A stretch of DNA of 28,538 bases, taken from positions 1-28,538 of the forward strand of contig JAFVGB010000033.1 of NCBI GenBank assembly GCA_017475185.1, in the 5' to 3' direction. The notes under the pieces were generated by a model. The model was given only the letters and a program-made list of their open reading frames with translations, did not search any database and had not been told where the DNA came from. Shown here piece by piece: positions 16,396-24,674 of this stretch (position 1 is its first letter; each line of letters starts with the position of its first letter). Position numbers and translations under genes: made by a program. Source of the stretch: Clostridia bacterium. Lineage in GTDB: Bacteria > Bacillota_A > Clostridia > TANB77 > CAG-508.

Positions 16396-17139
16396 CTATC
16401 TTTCCCAATCAACATCTTCTTCAACCTTATCTTGAATTTTTTCATTTTCATCATATGATTTTATATTTTCTGGTAAACTTAAAAATCCATCTTCTTTTCC
16501 TGGAAATTCTCTTTCTAGACGTTTATCTGTTTCTGGCTTTTCCTTATCCACAAAATAATATAATAAATCTGCCCCAAAACCTTGTACATCAACTTGTCCC
16601 TTTTCAGCACATTCGTTTAACTCATAGTTAAACCAATTTATATCTTCACCTTTATGCATAATATCACATGTTGGATCATCAAAAGAAAAACTTCCATCCT
16701 CGTTTTTTACTAAAATAAACATATGACCTAATTTATATTTTCCATTTTCACCTTTTCTTATATGATTAATATCAAGATTTTCTAAAGATTTTTCATCATC
16801 CACTTCAATATTACTTGCTATTAAAATACTTTCAATCCCAACTTTTTCCAACAATAACTTATATGCATATGAAATTCCGTTACATACTGCTAGACCTTTA
16901 TTGTTTTCACTTTTTTTCCCTTCATTTAATCCAGACATTATTTCAGATTTATAATTACGTGGCTTATAATCATAAATCTCTGTTAATAATCCATAATCAT
17001 ATTCCAAATTATCAACTAAATAATCATATATCATCTTTCTTCTTTTGAACATTGAAAATTGATTATAGTCAGAATTTTTAAATATTTCTGATATTTTTTT
17101 ATCGAGAATTTCATCAAATTCATTTGTATTATCTTCCAT
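16396..17139 (-). CDS. Transglutaminase-like cysteine protease/transferase domain protein, cytoplasmic
   Basis: A 247-residue protein with a transglutaminase-like (papain-fold) core. The triad candidates are Cys86 in GLAVCNGISYAYK, His139 in YKLGHMFILV and Asp154/155 in FSFDDPTCD. No signal peptide or transmembrane segment is visible, so it should be cytosolic, unlike most secreted transglutaminase-like proteins and unlike the membrane-anchored one at 27140-28243. The ends are acidic, with charged helical tails. The ATG at 17139 follows AAGGAGATATATTT. It lies 36 bases after the HAD-like gene and 16 before asnB copy 1, so the four genes form one operon. Such folds act as proteases, amidases or protein cross-linkers. 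I do not recognise a characterised orthologue. Confidence 0.7.
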   Translation of the reverse strand: MEDNTNEFDEILDKKISEIFKNSDYNQFSMFKRRKMIYDYLVDNLEYDYGLLTEIYDYKPRNYKSEIMSGLNEGKKSENNKGLAVCNGISYAYKLLLEKVGIESILIASNIEVDDEKSLENLDINHIRKGENGKYKLGHMFILVKNEDGSFSFDDPTCDIMHKGEDINWFNYELNECAEKGQVDVQGFGADLLYYFVDKEKPETDKRLEREFPGKEDGFLSLPENIKSYDENEKIQDKVEEDVDWER

Positions 17140-17175
17140 AAATATATCTCCTTTTCATATGTATTTTAAATTTTC

Positions 17176-18015
17176 CTAAAAAAGCTCTCGTAAATCAGGT
17201 TCTTCCATTTTTGAAAAATATTCATCCTCATAATCTCTATATTTGTCTCCCAAAGTTGGATCATTATCTATTATATCATCTATATCACAATATGTTTTTC
17301 TTAATTTTTTTTCATATATGTCAAATTCCTCTGTTCCATTAATATCTACTAATCCTTTTTTGTTTTCTTTTGAAACAAAATCATCTATAATTTCTGTCAT
17401 AATTCTACAGCCTGGTTCTTGTATCATCAAATTAAAATATTCTCTGATTTTTGTTGATAGCTCACTATTATTCCTTGTTTCATTTTCTTTTGCCAACTCT
17501 TTTAAGGCATACATTTCAACTTCTTTTCTTGGATAAAATGGTAAACTTACAAAAGTTACATTTTTTTCTGGAACAGGAAATTTTGTATCCAACTTTTCGT
17601 CATACAATTCTTCTAGATATTGATATTCTGTTCTATTGTCATCAAAAAATAGTATTTCATCATAATCATAATTATCATCATCAGTTAAAGCTGTAACCAT
17701 TTTGTTAGTATTTCTTCTATATAAATAGTTTTCTCTTGTTTTCTCCTTTGGCTCTATCAAAACTTCCCTTGTTATTATTTTTTTGAAAACATTCCTGTAT
17801 TCAGCTGGCAATTTATCTAAAAAATATCTTTCAACACTGTTTTTTGAAGCAGATGTGTATATTACACTATCTACTCCATCCTTTTTAACTTCTTCTAACT
17901 TTTTTAATAAATCTGTTAATTTTGGTCTTAAAACAACTTTTAGATTTTTGTCATTTATTGATGTTTCGATACTTCTTAAAGTTTCATCTAAATCAAAAAC
18001 AATTACTTTTCTCAT
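17176..18015 (-). CDS. HAD-superfamily phosphatase-like protein (FCP1/NIF-like)
   Basis: A 279-residue HAD-fold protein. Motif I is VFDLDETL (Asp8 nucleophile, Asp10), motif II VIYTSASKNS (Thr54/Ser55) and motif IV ILFFDDNRTEY (Asp125, Asp126). The spacing and the YTSASxxxVERYF stretch resemble the FCP1/NLI-interacting-factor subgroup. Motif I is intact, so phosphatase or phosphotransfer activity is expected. The C-terminal ~110 residues are acidic and helical without a recognised domain. ATG at 18015 follows AAGGAGATAATAGCAAT. It is 25 bases after asnB copy 2 and 36 before the transglutaminase-like gene. The target is unknown; a protein or amino-acyl-phosphate substrate would be guesswork. 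Confidence 0.7.
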   Translation of the reverse strand: MRKVIVFDLDETLRSIETSINDKNLKVVLRPKLTDLLKKLEEVKKDGVDSVIYTSASKNSVERYFLDKLPAEYRNVFKKIITREVLIEPKEKTRENYLYRRNTNKMVTALTDDDNYDYDEILFFDDNRTEYQYLEELYDEKLDTKFPVPEKNVTFVSLPFYPRKEVEMYALKELAKENETRNNSELSTKIREYFNLMIQEPGCRIMTEIIDDFVSKENKKGLVDINGTEEFDIYEKKLRKTYCDIDDIIDNDPTLGDKYRDYEDEYFSKMEEPDLRELF

Positions 18016-18040
18016 ATTGCTATTATCTCCTTATCAAAGC

Positions 18041-19870
18041 CTATTCTTCAAAAAATTGTTTATACCAAATTAAGAAAACATAAATAGTCCAAATCTTTCT
18101 GCTATTATCTTTTTTAAGTTGAATATGCTCATCTAACAATTTAACAATTTCCTCAGTAACAAAATACTTTTTAGCAATTTCAGATTCAAATTCTTTTTTT
18201 ACAATATTATAGTATTTCTCTTGTTTTAACCATTCTCTTGTAGGAACTGGGAATCCCAATTTCTTTCTTGAAGCAACTTTTTCAGGCATATTCTTTAAAG
18301 CCGCTTTTCTCATTGCAACTTTAGTTTGTCCATCTTTTGTTACTTTGTATTTTGCTGGAATAGTTCTTGCTAAATTCCAAACCTCTTTATCTAAGAATGG
18401 CACACGAAGTTCTAATGAATTTGCCATACTCATTCTATCTGCTTTTAATAAAATATCTCCAATCATCCAGAAATTAATATCAATATATTGCATTCTTGTA
18501 ACATCATCCATGCCTTTTGTGTCTTCATAAAAAGGCTTTGTAATTTCCTCTGGCTTTTTCATACCTTCAGTATTTTTTAATATTTTACGTTTTTCTTTGT
18601 CAGAGAATAAATTAGCATTACCAATAAATCTTTCTTCTAAAGTTTTACTTGCTCTATTTGCATAACTTTTTCCTGGAAATTCTTTTGGAATTGCATTTAA
18701 AACTCCTGCTATTCCTTTCCACATAAATCTTGGTAAAAATTTACTGTAACGTAAGCTATATGGTTCATGATAAATTCTATATCCACCAAATAATTCGTCA
18801 GCACCTTCACCTGATAATACAACTTTTACATGTTCACTTGCAATTTTACACACATAATATAACGCAACACAAGATGGGTCAGCATGTGGTTGATCCATAT
18901 AATATTGAACTTTTGGAACAATCTCCCAAAATTCATCATCCTCAATTCTTTTGAAATAATGATCTTGTCCAATTTCTTCAGCTAATTCTTTTGCATAATC
19001 AATTTCATTATACTTATTATAGTTAAATCCAACTGTAAAGCTTTTTTGTCCCTTAAATTGAGTTGCAACATAACTTGAATCAACACCACTTGACAAGAAA
19101 CATCCAACCTCAACATCACTAATTTTGTGTGCTTCAACTGAATCTTTGAATACTTTGTCAATTTCCTCAACTAATTTATCTTCTTCCCATGATTCATCTA
19201 TTTTAAAGTCTGGTTTCCAATATCTTGTTATTTCAAGCTTTCCATCTTTAAATTTCAAATAATGTCCTGGTTGTAAACAATAGATATTTTTGAAAAATGT
19301 ATCATTTGGCACACCATATTGGAATGATAAATAATTTTGCAAAGCTGACTCATTTAATTCTTTTTTTACATTTGGGTGTGTTAAAATGCACTTAATTTCA
19401 GAACCAAAAATCAAATCTTTTCCAACTTGTGTATAGTACATAGGTTTAATTCCAAAGAAATCTCTAGCAATAAATAATTCCTTAGAAACCATATCCCAAA
19501 TTGCAATTCCAAACATTCCTCTAAATTTATTTAAAACTTCTGGACCATATTCTTCGTACCCATGTAAAATAACTTCTGTATCAGTCTTAGTTTTAAATAT
19601 ATGACCTTTATTAATTAAATCTTCACGAATACCTTGATAATTATATATTTCTCCATTAAAAACTATTACCTTAGTTCCATCTTCATTATATATAGGTTGA
19701 GTTCCATCAGCTAAATCTATAATTGATAATCTTCTAAAACCTAAAGCTATATCCTCATCTACGTGACTTCCTTTACTATCAGGACCTCTATATATTATTT
19801 TTTCCATCATATTTTCTATTACTTGTTCTCTATTCTCTACTTTTCCAGTAAATCCACAGAAACCACACAT
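18041..19870 (-). CDS. asnB: Asparagine synthase (glutamine-hydrolysing), copy 2
   Basis: First gene of the asnB-HAD-TGase-asnB operon, 609 residues. Cys2 (MCGFCGF) sets the start at 19870; AAAGGAG lies about 12 bases upstream. The glutaminase half shows RGPDSKG, RRLSIIDL and FNGEIYNY. The synthetase half has SSGVDSSY in the PP-loop, a variant of the usual SGG, then VLSGEGADELFGGY and DRMSMANSLELRVPFLD. Both halves appear intact, so it should hydrolyse glutamine and adenylate an aspartate-like acid. Keeping two complete AsnB genes 1.6 kb apart in one operon is unusual; one may serve bulk asparagine and the other a special substrate, or they could form a hetero-oligomer. Neither is shown by the sequence. 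Confidence 0.92.
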   Translation of the reverse strand: MCGFCGFTGKVENREQVIENMMEKIIYRGPDSKGSHVDEDIALGFRRLSIIDLADGTQPIYNEDGTKVIVFNGEIYNYQGIREDLINKGHIFKTKTDTEVILHGYEEYGPEVLNKFRGMFGIAIWDMVSKELFIARDFFGIKPMYYTQVGKDLIFGSEIKCILTHPNVKKELNESALQNYLSFQYGVPNDTFFKNIYCLQPGHYLKFKDGKLEITRYWKPDFKIDESWEEDKLVEEIDKVFKDSVEAHKISDVEVGCFLSSGVDSSYVATQFKGQKSFTVGFNYNKYNEIDYAKELAEEIGQDHYFKRIEDDEFWEIVPKVQYYMDQPHADPSCVALYYVCKIASEHVKVVLSGEGADELFGGYRIYHEPYSLRYSKFLPRFMWKGIAGVLNAIPKEFPGKSYANRASKTLEERFIGNANLFSDKEKRKILKNTEGMKKPEEITKPFYEDTKGMDDVTRMQYIDINFWMIGDILLKADRMSMANSLELRVPFLDKEVWNLARTIPAKYKVTKDGQTKVAMRKAALKNMPEKVASRKKLGFPVPTREWLKQEKYYNIVKKEFESEIAKKYFVTEEIVKLLDEHIQLKKDNSRKIWTIYVFLIWYKQFFEE

Positions 19871-19929
19871 TATTTACATCTCTCCTTTGTGTTTATTTAA
19901 AACTTAAATTTCATCTATTTTTACGTAAT

Positions 19930-19960
19930 TTATTTAATCATTAAAACTGATTTTTTTCAA
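19930..19960 (-). promoter_or_regulatory. Possible promoter of the asnB operon
   Basis: TTGAAA (19955-19960) is followed at roughly the right spacing by a TTAAAT/TAAATA-type -10 (about 19932-19938) on the minus strand, 60-70 bases upstream of asnB copy 2. The -10 box is imperfect, so this is a weak call. Confidence 0.4.
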
Positions 19961-19992
19961 GGCTTTTCGGTAAATTTTATTTAATACAATAT

Positions 19993-20034
19993 ATAAAAGA
20001 CATACATAAATTATATTTTATGTATGTCTTTATT
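19993..20034. terminator. Terminator after the membrane-anchored protein gene
   Basis: AAAGACATACATAAA and TTTATGTATGTCTTT pair around a short AT loop, with T-rich sequence on the minus-strand side (TTATATATT). It lies just after the stop of the gene at 20038-20868. Confidence 0.75.
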
Positions 20035-20037
20035 ATT

Positions 20038-20868
20038 TTACTGTTCTGGATATACTTCAGCCACTTCTTCATTCAAGAAATAATAATTTATTTTACCATT
20101 TTTGAATTCTCCTCGCAAAACTTCTCCTTTATTTGTTATAAATTTTATTTTGTTTCCATATAATTTGTATTTTCCTGATGTAATTATATCTTTTTCTGAT
20201 TTTTTTATAGCACTTGAAAAAGTATTATCAGGATTAAAAGTTACATATCCTTTACTATCTGAATCTGCTTGAGTACTCCATTTACCAGTCAAATCTAATC
20301 CGTCTGTTATTTGAGTTGTTTTTCTCTCTTTCCTATAAGTAAATTCGATTTTTTGATTTTTTATTTCAAAACTTTCTGAAGAATACTCTAAAATAACTTT
20401 TTCTTTTTCTAAAGTAACCGTTCCTGTTGTTCCATATATATCATTAAATTTAATAACATTACCTGTAATTGAGGTTGACAATTCATCAAATGTATTTAAC
20501 CTATAAATTCCAATTTGTAATTCTATTCTATTATTATCATCAACTGCAATATCTACTTCTGAATATCCTTCTAATTCTTGATTTTCATACCACATTCCTA
20601 CATAATCATTCATATTAATTCCATTAATTATAGCATCACTTTGTAGTTCTTCTTCAATATTATCTATTGTATTATCCTCATTATTTACATTTTCTTCATT
20701 AGTAGAATTGGTACTTAATTCGGTATTGTCCAGTTCTTCTGGTTTATAACTTTCATCGTTTTTGATATCTGCAATTGCTATAACAGCTATAACAAATATT
20801 AAGAAAATGAATGTTATTAAAATTTTTTTAATTACTTTTTTTATAGAATTTTCTATTTCTTTCATCAT
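20038..20868 (-). CDS. Membrane-anchored protein with two lipocalin-like beta-rich repeats, function unknown
   Basis: A 276-residue protein I do not recognise. Residues ~15-34 (ILITFIFLIFVIAVIAIA) form one N-terminal membrane anchor without a lipobox cysteine, so the rest should be outside the cell. A low-complexity Asn/Glu/Thr linker (~38-85) follows. Two beta-rich segments then start with similar words, YVGMWYENQELEG (about 89) and LTGKWSTQADSDS (about 192); each has alternating turns like a small lipocalin/calycin barrel (the second ends GEFKNGKINYYFL). ATG at 20868 follows AAGGAGAATAA. It lies 92 bases after the ABC exporter operon on the same strand, possibly with its own promoter (20928-20957). 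The role could be ligand sensing or exporter accessory, but there is no direct evidence. Confidence 0.6.
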   Translation of the reverse strand: MMKEIENSIKKVIKKILITFIFLIFVIAVIAIADIKNDESYKPEELDNTELSTNSTNEENVNNEDNTIDNIEEELQSDAIINGINMNDYVGMWYENQELEGYSEVDIAVDDNNRIELQIGIYRLNTFDELSTSITGNVIKFNDIYGTTGTVTLEKEKVILEYSSESFEIKNQKIEFTYRKERKTTQITDGLDLTGKWSTQADSDSKGYVTFNPDNTFSSAIKKSEKDIITSGKYKLYGNKIKFITNKGEVLRGEFKNGKINYYFLNEEVAEVYPEQ

Positions 20869-20927
20869 TTATTCTCCTTTTCTTTTGTTCGACAATTAAT
20901 TTTAATCTGCTTTAAAATTACAATATA

Positions 20928-20957
20928 ATTATAACACTAAAAAAAACATTTAGTCTA
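20928..20957 (-). promoter_or_regulatory. Possible promoter of the membrane-anchored protein gene
   Basis: TAGACT (20952-20957) and TATAAT (20928-20933) are 18 bases apart on the minus strand, 60 bases upstream of the start at 20868 and just after the ABC exporter stop. The -35 box is weak. Confidence 0.45.
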
Positions 20958-20960
20958 GTT

Positions 20961-22703
20961 TTATTTTAAACTATTATAATATGAATTATATAATTTACTA
21001 TAATATCCTCCAGTTTTTACTAATTCCTCATGATTTCCTTGTTCTATTATTTCACCATTACTTAATACAATAATTTTATCTACATTAACTATTGTTGCCA
21101 ATCTATGAGCTATAAAAATTGAAGTTTTTTCTGCTGAAAGCTTGTCCACTGATTCTTGAATTAATTGTTCTGTTGTTGTATCTATGTTAGCAGTTGCTTC
21201 ATCTAAAATAAATACCGAAGGATTTAATGCAAAAATTCTAGCAAAAGCTAACAATTGTTTTTCACCTGCTGAAAATGAATTTCCACGTTCTTTTGCAACC
21301 TCATTAATTCCGTTTTCCTGATTATTAACAAACTCACTTGCTGAAGACATTTGAATTGCTTCTTCAATTCTCTTATCACTAATATCATTAAACAATTTTA
21401 TATTTTCCTTTATCGATTTTGCATAAATAAAAGGATCCTGCAATATTGTACCAATATTTCTTCTTAAGTCACCTAAATTTATATCATTAATATTAACATC
21501 ATCTATAAGAATCTCACCTTTTTGAATAGTGTAAAATCTATTAATCAAATTAGTAATAGTAGTTTTTCCTGAACCAGTTTTTCCAACTAATGCAACACTT
21601 TGTCCTGGTTCTATTGTAAAACTAACATTCTTTAAAATCCAATTTTCTCCTTCATATGCAAACCAAACATTTCTAAATTCTATTTTACCTTTTATTTTAT
21701 TTATTCTTTCGCCTGATTCAAAATCCTCTTGAAATTCTTCTTTTTCTAAAATTTCATAAATCTTATCAATTGAAGTAACCGCTTCTTCAACAATTTCTAC
21801 ATTTTCAATAATTCTATTAATTGGATCAAATATGTTTTTTAAATACGTAATAAACATATAAATTACACCAACATCTAATGATTCTCCAATCAATTTATTA
21901 ACAACTGCCCAAATAACAATTGCAATTCCTAAATTTTCAATTAATGTCATTATGGCTGGTAATAAACCTTGCAAAAATCCGATTGGTTTAATTGTATCTC
22001 TAAATTCACTTGTGATTTTTTCACATTCTGCTTGTTTTTCTTTTTGTCTGTTAAAAATTTTTATAACTTTTAAACCATAAATTGATTCTGAAAAAAATAT
22101 ATTTAATCTGGTTCTAACACTTTTTACAGCAGAATATGTTTTATTTAATAATTTAGTTATAATCAAAGAAGTAATTATAATTAACGGAATTATAATAATG
22201 CTAACAGCTGCAAGTTTATAACTAATATAAATCATAACTATTAATAATCCTATAATTATAAATACATCTTTAACAAAAGTCGTTATAACATCGCTAAATA
22301 AAGCAAAAACATCTTCTGTATCACTTATAATTCTTACAAATAAAGTTCCAGATGGTACTTTATCATGAAATTTTATATTTGCTCTTTCCATATATGCATA
22401 TAATTTGTTTCTTAAATCAAAAACAACACTTTCACCAATTATATTAGTTCTCGTACTATTAAAATAATCTAAAAAGTTTTCAATACAAACTAAGCCAATG
22501 TATAAAAAAGCTATTATTGTTGTTGATAAAAATTCTTTTTTACTAATTCCAATTTCAAGAAAATCATCAATTAAAACTCTTACTAAATATGGTTTAACAA
22601 GAGCAAGAATGTCAATTATAATAGCTAATATTGTAACAAAAATTACAGTTTTCTTATATGGCTTAACCATCTTACTAACACGATTAAGAGTTTTATTTTT
22701 CAA
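20961..22703 (-). CDS. ABC exporter half-transporter, subunit with the active Walker B
   Basis: A 580-residue fused permease-ATPase. Six transmembrane helices occupy ~15-310 and the nucleotide-binding domain ~340-580. Walker A is GKTGSGKTT (374-382), the Q-loop LQDPF, Walker B VFILDEAT with the catalytic Glu (Glu502), and the H-loop IAHRL (His533). The ABC signature is FSAGE (477-481) instead of LSGGQ. The start is the TTG at 22703 behind AAGGAGGGG, 28 bases after the partner gene. Together with the gene at 22732 it should form a heterodimeric multidrug- or lipid-type exporter of the BmrCD/TM287-288 kind: this subunit supplies a full Walker B, its partner a good signature. The substrate is unknown. 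Confidence 0.88.
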   Translation of the reverse strand: MKNKTLNRVSKMVKPYKKTVIFVTILAIIIDILALVKPYLVRVLIDDFLEIGISKKEFLSTTIIAFLYIGLVCIENFLDYFNSTRTNIIGESVVFDLRNKLYAYMERANIKFHDKVPSGTLFVRIISDTEDVFALFSDVITTFVKDVFIIIGLLIVMIYISYKLAAVSIIIIPLIIITSLIITKLLNKTYSAVKSVRTRLNIFFSESIYGLKVIKIFNRQKEKQAECEKITSEFRDTIKPIGFLQGLLPAIMTLIENLGIAIVIWAVVNKLIGESLDVGVIYMFITYLKNIFDPINRIIENVEIVEEAVTSIDKIYEILEKEEFQEDFESGERINKIKGKIEFRNVWFAYEGENWILKNVSFTIEPGQSVALVGKTGSGKTTITNLINRFYTIQKGEILIDDVNINDINLGDLRRNIGTILQDPFIYAKSIKENIKLFNDISDKRIEEAIQMSSASEFVNNQENGINEVAKERGNSFSAGEKQLLAFARIFALNPSVFILDEATANIDTTTEQLIQESVDKLSAEKTSIFIAHRLATIVNVDKIIVLSNGEIIEQGNHEELVKTGGYYSKLYNSYYNSLK

Positions 22704-22731
22704 ATTTCTCCCCTCCTTACTACATTTATAA

Positions 22732-24474
22732 TTAATCTAAAAATTGTGGTTTACTCTTTTCTGCTTGATTTTTATAAAATTCATAATACTTATTTTTCAA
22801 AGTTAATAATTCTCTATGAACTCCACGTTCTACAATTTTTCCATGCTCTAAAACCACTATTTCATCACAGTGTTTAATATCCGAAATTCTATTTGAAATA
22901 ATTATACAAGTTTTTTCTTGTGTTAAATTTCTAATATTTTGAAGTAAAACCTCTTCTGTTTTATTATCTAATGCTGAAAAGGTATCATCAAAAATAACAA
23001 TATTACTATTATTTAAAAAAGCTCTTGAAATAACAACTCTTTGTTTCTGTCCACCTGACAAATCGATTCCTTTTTCCCCAATTATAGTATCAATTCCATC
23101 TGACATTTGACTAATTTCATCATAAATCATAGATGATTTTGTACTCTCTAAAATTTCTTCTTTATCGTAAATATCTCTAAATAAATTTATATTTTCCTTT
23201 AAAGATGATGAAAACAAGAAATTATCCTGAGTTATGTAACAAATATTATTTCTTATCGTATCAGTTTTTATTTCATTAATATCTTTACCATCAATATAAA
23301 TCATTCCATTAGGAACATGATATAATTTCAACAATAAATTCATTAATGTTGTTTTTCCACTTCCTATAACACCTATTATTCCTAAAGATTTTCCTTTTTT
23401 TATATTAATATTTATGTTGTCTAAAACATTTTCAGTTCCATCAGGATATTTATATGATAAATTTTTTATTTCTATATTTCCATCTAACTTTTCTATATAA
23501 TTATTATCAATATAAATTTCTTCTTCCTTCATTTTTAACATTTCATCTAATCTTTTATGAGAAACTTGATATTTCTTAAAATGTTTTATTAACCATGGTA
23601 TCCATCTTATAGGTTGTTGCAATATTAACATATATCCATTAAATGCTACAAAATCCCCAACTGTTATTTCGTTATTTAAAACCATTTGACTACCAAACAA
23701 AATTGACAAACCTATGCCTAATCCTATTCCCATATGCATATATATACTTAGCATTGTTTCACTTCTAATTACTTCAAAATTTGTATTTCTTAAACTAGTA
23801 TTTTTTTTCAAAAATTCTTCATACTGCATTTTTTCCCCTACATATGCCTTTGTTGTTCTTATACTGTCTGTACTTTCCTGAACAAATTCAGATAAATCAG
23901 TAAATTTCTTTCTAGATTCGTTGTAGTTTTTTTCCAATTTTTTTATACTCATTAAAATAAGAATAATGCTTCCTATAATTGGTAATAATGCAGTTACTGT
24001 CATTTTAACATTTGTTGCTTGAATCATTGTATATGACACAATTGCAAAATTTAAAACAAATCTAATAAGTGTTGTTATAGCATTTGATATAAATTTTCTA
24101 ACCTCTGCAATATCTCTAACAAAACGTGACATTATATCTCCGTTTTTTAAAGTACCTAATTTTCCGACATCAGTTTTCAGCATTTTTTCAAATAATCTAT
24201 CTCTAAATTCTTTTACAATGTTTCTAGATACTTTTGCATCAATCATTTTCCATACCACTCTTGAAACAAGTAATAATCCACACATTATTAACAAATTATA
24301 TGTTGTTTGCAAAAGTTCATTTCTGTTTGTTTCAATATTGTATAGCAAATCCACTATTTTACCTAATAATTTTGATGGAATTGTTAACAAGTAAATATTT
24401 GCAGCTATAAGTAAGATTTCTATAAGTAATAATATTGCATGTTTTTTTAATAATTTTTTTAATATTTTATTCAT
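22732..24474 (-). CDS. ABC exporter half-transporter, subunit with degenerate Walker B and H-loop
   Basis: A 580-residue permease-ATPase, first gene of the exporter operon. About six transmembrane helices (~12-310) precede the ATPase domain. Walker A is GVIGSGKTT (368-376), the signature is the canonical LSGGQKQR (472-479). Walker B reads IVIFDDTFS, with Asp497 where the catalytic Glu should be, and the H-loop is IISNRIS, with Asn528 for His. It thus lacks two residues needed for hydrolysis at its own site. The partner has intact Walker B and H-loop but a poor signature, so the composite site made by this Walker A/B and the partner's signature is degenerate, and the other is complete. The ATG at 24474 has AAAGGAGGGG just before it; the frame is open further upstream through the leader hairpin. 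Confidence 0.88.
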   Translation of the reverse strand: MNKILKKLLKKHAILLLIEILLIAANIYLLTIPSKLLGKIVDLLYNIETNRNELLQTTYNLLIMCGLLLVSRVVWKMIDAKVSRNIVKEFRDRLFEKMLKTDVGKLGTLKNGDIMSRFVRDIAEVRKFISNAITTLIRFVLNFAIVSYTMIQATNVKMTVTALLPIIGSIILILMSIKKLEKNYNESRKKFTDLSEFVQESTDSIRTTKAYVGEKMQYEEFLKKNTSLRNTNFEVIRSETMLSIYMHMGIGLGIGLSILFGSQMVLNNEITVGDFVAFNGYMLILQQPIRWIPWLIKHFKKYQVSHKRLDEMLKMKEEEIYIDNNYIEKLDGNIEIKNLSYKYPDGTENVLDNININIKKGKSLGIIGVIGSGKTTLMNLLLKLYHVPNGMIYIDGKDINEIKTDTIRNNICYITQDNFLFSSSLKENINLFRDIYDKEEILESTKSSMIYDEISQMSDGIDTIIGEKGIDLSGGQKQRVVISRAFLNNSNIVIFDDTFSALDNKTEEVLLQNIRNLTQEKTCIIISNRISDIKHCDEIVVLEHGKIVERGVHRELLTLKNKYYEFYKNQAEKSKPQFLD

Positions 24475-24505
24475 CTTTCCCCTCCTTTTATAAAAATGCA
24501 AAAAT

Positions 24506-24532
24506 ACCAAATATGTTAAAAACATATTCGGT
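24506..24532 (-). promoter_or_regulatory. Terminator-like hairpin in the ABC exporter leader, possible attenuator
   Basis: On the minus strand ACCGAATATGT and ACATATTTGGT pair (one wobble) around TTTTA, followed at once by ATTTTTGCATTTTTATAA. It lies between the predicted promoter and the RBS of the gene at 22732-24474, so it could end transcription early and be regulated. No riboswitch aptamer is recognisable in the remaining ~40 bases of leader. Confidence 0.5.
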
Positions 24533-24561
24533 TCCTGCTTTATCTCCTTGCAATGTATAAA

Positions 24562-24591
24562 ATTATATCAAACTTTGTCGTTTTATGTCAA
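24562..24591 (-). promoter_or_regulatory. Sigma-A promoter of the ABC exporter operon
   Basis: TTGACA (24586-24591) and TATAAT (24562-24567), both consensus, are 18 bases apart on the minus strand. It is about 90 bases upstream of the ABC start at 24474, leaving a leader that contains the hairpin at 24506-24532. It is divergent from the promoter of the small gene at 24675. Confidence 0.85.
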
Positions 24592-24611
24592 TAACTTTAC
24601 CAACTTTTAGG

Positions 24612-24640
24612 TTGACTTTTTCAAAATTTTATGTTAAACT
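24612..24640 (+). promoter_or_regulatory. Promoter of the orphan small gene
   Basis: TTGACT (24612-24617) and TAAACT (24635-24640) are 17 bases apart, 34 bases upstream of the ATG at 24675. GAAGGGAG lies between, about ten bases before the start. Confidence 0.7.
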
Positions 24641-24674
24641 ATTATTCTAAACTATATGAAGGGAGAACAACATA

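Noticed and set aside
14526..19870. Lasso-peptide-like cluster (AsnB cyclase plus transglutaminase-like leader protease)
   Set aside because: Both AsnBs keep Cys2 and the full glutaminase, no RRE protein or short precursor ORF is seen in the gaps, and a HAD gene is in the operon. The likeness is only to fold names.
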